Source of the DNA: Paratrimastix pyriformis
Lineage: Eukaryota; Preaxostyla; Paratrimastigidae
DNA length: 64,000 bases
Direction: 5' to 3'
NCBI GenBank assembly: GCA_027972325.1
Contig: JAPMOS010000025.1
Span: 124,001 to 188,000, forward strand
The translations under genes and the position numbers were made by a program. The notes beneath the pieces are model-generated. The model was not told the DNA's origin. It saw only the letters and a program-made list of their open reading frames with translations, and did no database searches. Position 1 is the first letter of the stretch. Each line of letters starts with the position of its first letter. Shown here in pieces: positions 61,393 through 64,000 of the stretch.

Positions 61393-64000
61393 TTACAGGG
61401 TCTTGAGGGCCTGCTCGACGGTGAGGGGCTCGCCGTTGGCGCCCGTGAGGACGAGCAGCTTGATGAGCTTGGCCAGGTCGAGGCCCAGGCCCAGGTAGTT
61501 GTGGGCCTCCACGTCGTGGGTGATCTCGTAGACGTCCTCGAAGATGTCCGTGGCGTCGACCAGGATCTTGACCACCTCCTCGATCCACCAGATCGACCCG
61601 AAGCCCAGCTTCTTGGCCAGCTTCTCGATGATGGCCGCGATCTCCTGCACCTCGCACTGCTGCACCGCAAGGGACAGCTCGTGGCCGGCCTCGGAGAGGT
61701 CGTGAACGGCTAGGGGAGAGGGAGGGAGGGAGGGAGGATGAGCAAAGTGCGGGGTGACAGGCGCGTCATAGCCTTCCGGCGTCCCCCCCCCCCCACCGCA
61801 ACAAACGCCAGACCCTTCCCTTCCCTTCCCTTCCCATCCCACCGCCCCACCGGCAGACCGTGCTTGTAGCTCTTGGTCTTGAAGTCGGCGGCGGTGGCCT
61901 CAACGTCGGCCCACATGGTGGTGATGTCCGACTTGCAGGCGTGCCAGTCGGGGACCACCAGCAGGGCCTCGAGGATGCCCTCGAAGACCAGGCAGGCCTT
62001 GTCGTTGTCGCAGTGCTTGCCCGAGATCTGGTAGAGCTTGTTGATCAGCGTGCCCAGGTCGCGGCCCAGCTGGCGCCACTGCTGGTGCTGGTAGTCCTCG
62101 ATGACGTTGTACACGTCGTCATAGACGTCTGTCGGGTCGGGCGCCCAGGACACACCACAGATGAAGACGCGCGTTAGACCCGGCCGGGGCAGTGGGGGGG
62201 ACGAGCCAGGGACGGGCCAGGGGCGCTGATCGATCAGTACGGACCGACGCCGGCGATGACGATCTTGACGATGGACTCGACGTTGATGGTGTGGAAGTGG
62301 AGCAGCTTGACCAGGTTGTCGATGACGATCGACAGCTCGGGCACCCCGCAGGCCGTGACGCCCTGGCCGACCTCGTGGAGGCAGTCGGCGAGGTCCAGCA
62401 TGGCCTTGGAGTACTTCTTGGCCTGGAAGTCGGCGTTGGCCTGCTCCAGGTACTTCCAGGCCCCGTCCAGGTCCTGCTCGCAGGCAACCAGGTGCGACAG
62501 GACAACCTTCATGGCCTCCAGCATGCCCTCAACAACCTGGCAGGCTGTCGGGGGGGGGGGGGGGGGGGGGGGGGTGGGGAGGGGGGGAGGAACAGGGGGA
62601 AGGGGCGATTCGTGAGTTGATGAGGGCACAGGGGGGGAGGAGGGGAGGGACAGACCGGGGGTGTGGCAGCCGATGAGGCGCAGGTCGGCGATGATGGCGC
62701 CCAGGGCGGTGGCGGCCCGGGGGTAGTCCTTCTGGGACATGGCCGTGAAGAAGGCGTACAGGTCCTCGTACATGTCGACGCCCTCGACCATGACGTGGAT
62801 GATGTCGTCCACGAAGGAGATGTTGGCCAGGCCCAGCTTCTGGGAGTACTCGACAATCAGGTGGCCGATGGTGGGCACCCCGCACGCGTCGACGGCGTTG
62901 CCGAGCTTGGCCATGCCGCTGGCGGCCAGGTCGGTGGCGGCCTGGTACTGCTTGTTCTCCCAGTAGTGCTGGGCCTGGACAAGGTCGGCCCAGCCCGCGT
63001 TGACGGTGCTCTCGCACTGGCGCAGGTCGGGGATGGCCACGTGGAGGACGCGCAGGATGGCCTCGATGGCCACGCAGGCGGGCGACGAGCAGCCCGACTG
63101 CTGCAGCCGGGAGAGCAGAACGGCAAGGTCGCGGCCGAAGGCGTCGTAGTTCTTGGCGGCCAGGTCCTTGTACGCCTGGTAGATGTCCTGTGGGTCGAAG
63201 AGGGCGAGGGCGAGGGTGAGAGGAAGGCGGATCAGGATGTGCAAGGAGAAGGCGCTGGCGCAGAGCAAAAAGAAGGCGCTGGCGCAGAGCAGGGGAGTGC
63301 CGGGGCTGGGGGCCGGACCTGGTAGAGATCAACCCCATCGACGATGACATGGACAACGTCGTTGACGACGGTGATGTTGGCCAGGCCCAGGGCCTTGGCC
63401 TCGGCGACCACCAGGGCGGCCACGTCGGGCAGGCCGCAGTCGGAGACGGACTGGCCCAGGATGGAGAGGCCCTGGGCAAGCTGCTTGACGGCCGGGGCGT
63501 ACTGCTTCTGGGCGAACTGGGCGAAGGCGGCCTGGATGGTGTTCATGGCCCCGGTCATGTCAGCCTCGCACTGCTGCAGGTCGGGGATGATGATCTCGAG
63601 CATCTTCAGGATGCCCGTGACCACCTCGCACGACTGGGAGGTGCACCCCGTGGCGGCGATCTCCGTGACCAGGGTCGCCAGCCGGACGCCCATGTCGCGG
63701 TAGTTCTTGGTGGTGATATCCTGGGAGAGCTGGTACAGGTTCTGGTACACGTCAACACCTGTGCCCCACCCACCACAGTGCCCACCACCACAGTGCACAG
63801 TGAACGATCAGTCACCGGCGGACGAGGGGGGAGGCAGAGGGGGGAGGGAGGACGAGGATGGGTTCATGAGGCGGCGGACCGTTGACGAGCACCTTGACCA
63901 CCTGGTCGGAGATGACGACAACGTCGGCCAGGCCGAGCTTCTTGGCCTCGTCGGAGATCAGGCGGCCGAGGTCGGGCAGGCCACAGTCGTCGACGGCGTT
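61393..64000 (-). CDS. Tandem-repeat helical protein with conserved cysteines (partial, N-terminus beyond window)
   Basis: The stop is at 61393-61395. Going upstream there are at least four full copies and one shortened C-terminal copy of a repeat of roughly 140 residues. Its pattern is VDxYxxLYxxxxD, KNYxxxGxxLAxL, GCxSxxC, IPDLxxCE, KxYxxA, CGVPxL, LGLxNI and VxxIxHVIVDG. Examples: VDLYQ...DIYQAYKDLAAKNY, CSSPACVAIEAILRVLHVAI, ACGVPTIGHLIVEYSQKLGL, ISFVDDIIHVMVEGVDMYED. Four Cys recur per unit, which suggests intra-repeat disulphides and a secreted or lumenal protein; the signal peptide would be outside the window. The last copy (ATDIFEDVYEITHDVEAHNY) ends GEPLTVEQALKTL. Each unit is spread over one or two exons with GTCCG/GTCTGC donors. 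I recognise no family. Confidence 0.72.
62548..62573. repeat. G homopolymer in the repeat-protein gene
   Basis: About 23 G in an intron that splits one protein repeat. Confidence 0.8.

Overview
The window is nuclear DNA of a compact, GC-rich, intron-rich unicellular eukaryote. I placed sixteen protein genes, two of them cut by the window ends. They lie on both strands and are separated by only about 70-370 bases. No ribosomal, tRNA or organellar genes were recognised. CFAP70, an axonemal central-apparatus protein, says the organism builds a motile flagellum. The mix of a monofunctional formate-tetrahydrofolate ligase, a large sensor receptor kinase, a CotH-type protein and queuine-salvage machinery fits a free-living heterotrophic protist. 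A Paratrimastix-like excavate is my guess, not a conclusion.

Layout, left to right: a partial proline-rich protein (-); anaphase-promoting complex subunit 2 (-); two head-to-head TLC-domain ceramide synthases (- then +); a giant secreted-ectodomain receptor kinase of about 13.9 kb (-); formate-tetrahydrofolate ligase (-); a SIRT6/7-like sirtuin with an AT-hook and RG-rich tail (+); a HELQ/POLQ-type DNA helicase (-); a coiled-coil protein (+); a protein joining a LOTUS-like domain to a Ycf45/SpoIIIAA-type ATPase (+); a secreted EGF plus CotH-kinase protein (+); eIF5A (+); CFAP70 (-); the QTRT2 subunit of queuine tRNA-ribosyltransferase (+); an SUGP1-type SURP/G-patch splicing factor (+); and a partial protein of Cys-bearing helical repeats (-). 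The genes do not form one pathway; this is an ordinary mixed eukaryotic neighbourhood with divergent and convergent pairs.

The most striking property is the splice signal. In 33 introns that I placed by hand using reading frame and protein-family alignment, the 5' splice site is GTCYG (GTCCG or GTCTG). It has a pyrimidine at +3 in every case, where most eukaryotes have a purine. APC2 can be spliced at 12 such sites into one uninterrupted 786-codon frame, which strongly supports the rule. A few introns appear to start AAG|GCCCG.

Gene bodies are very GC-rich and their introns hold long G/C homopolymers and G-rich minisatellites. Gene starts, intergenic spacers and small housekeeping genes sit in clearly more AT-rich islands. 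Most long unassigned ORFs in this window are shadows of GC-rich coding sequence on the other strand.
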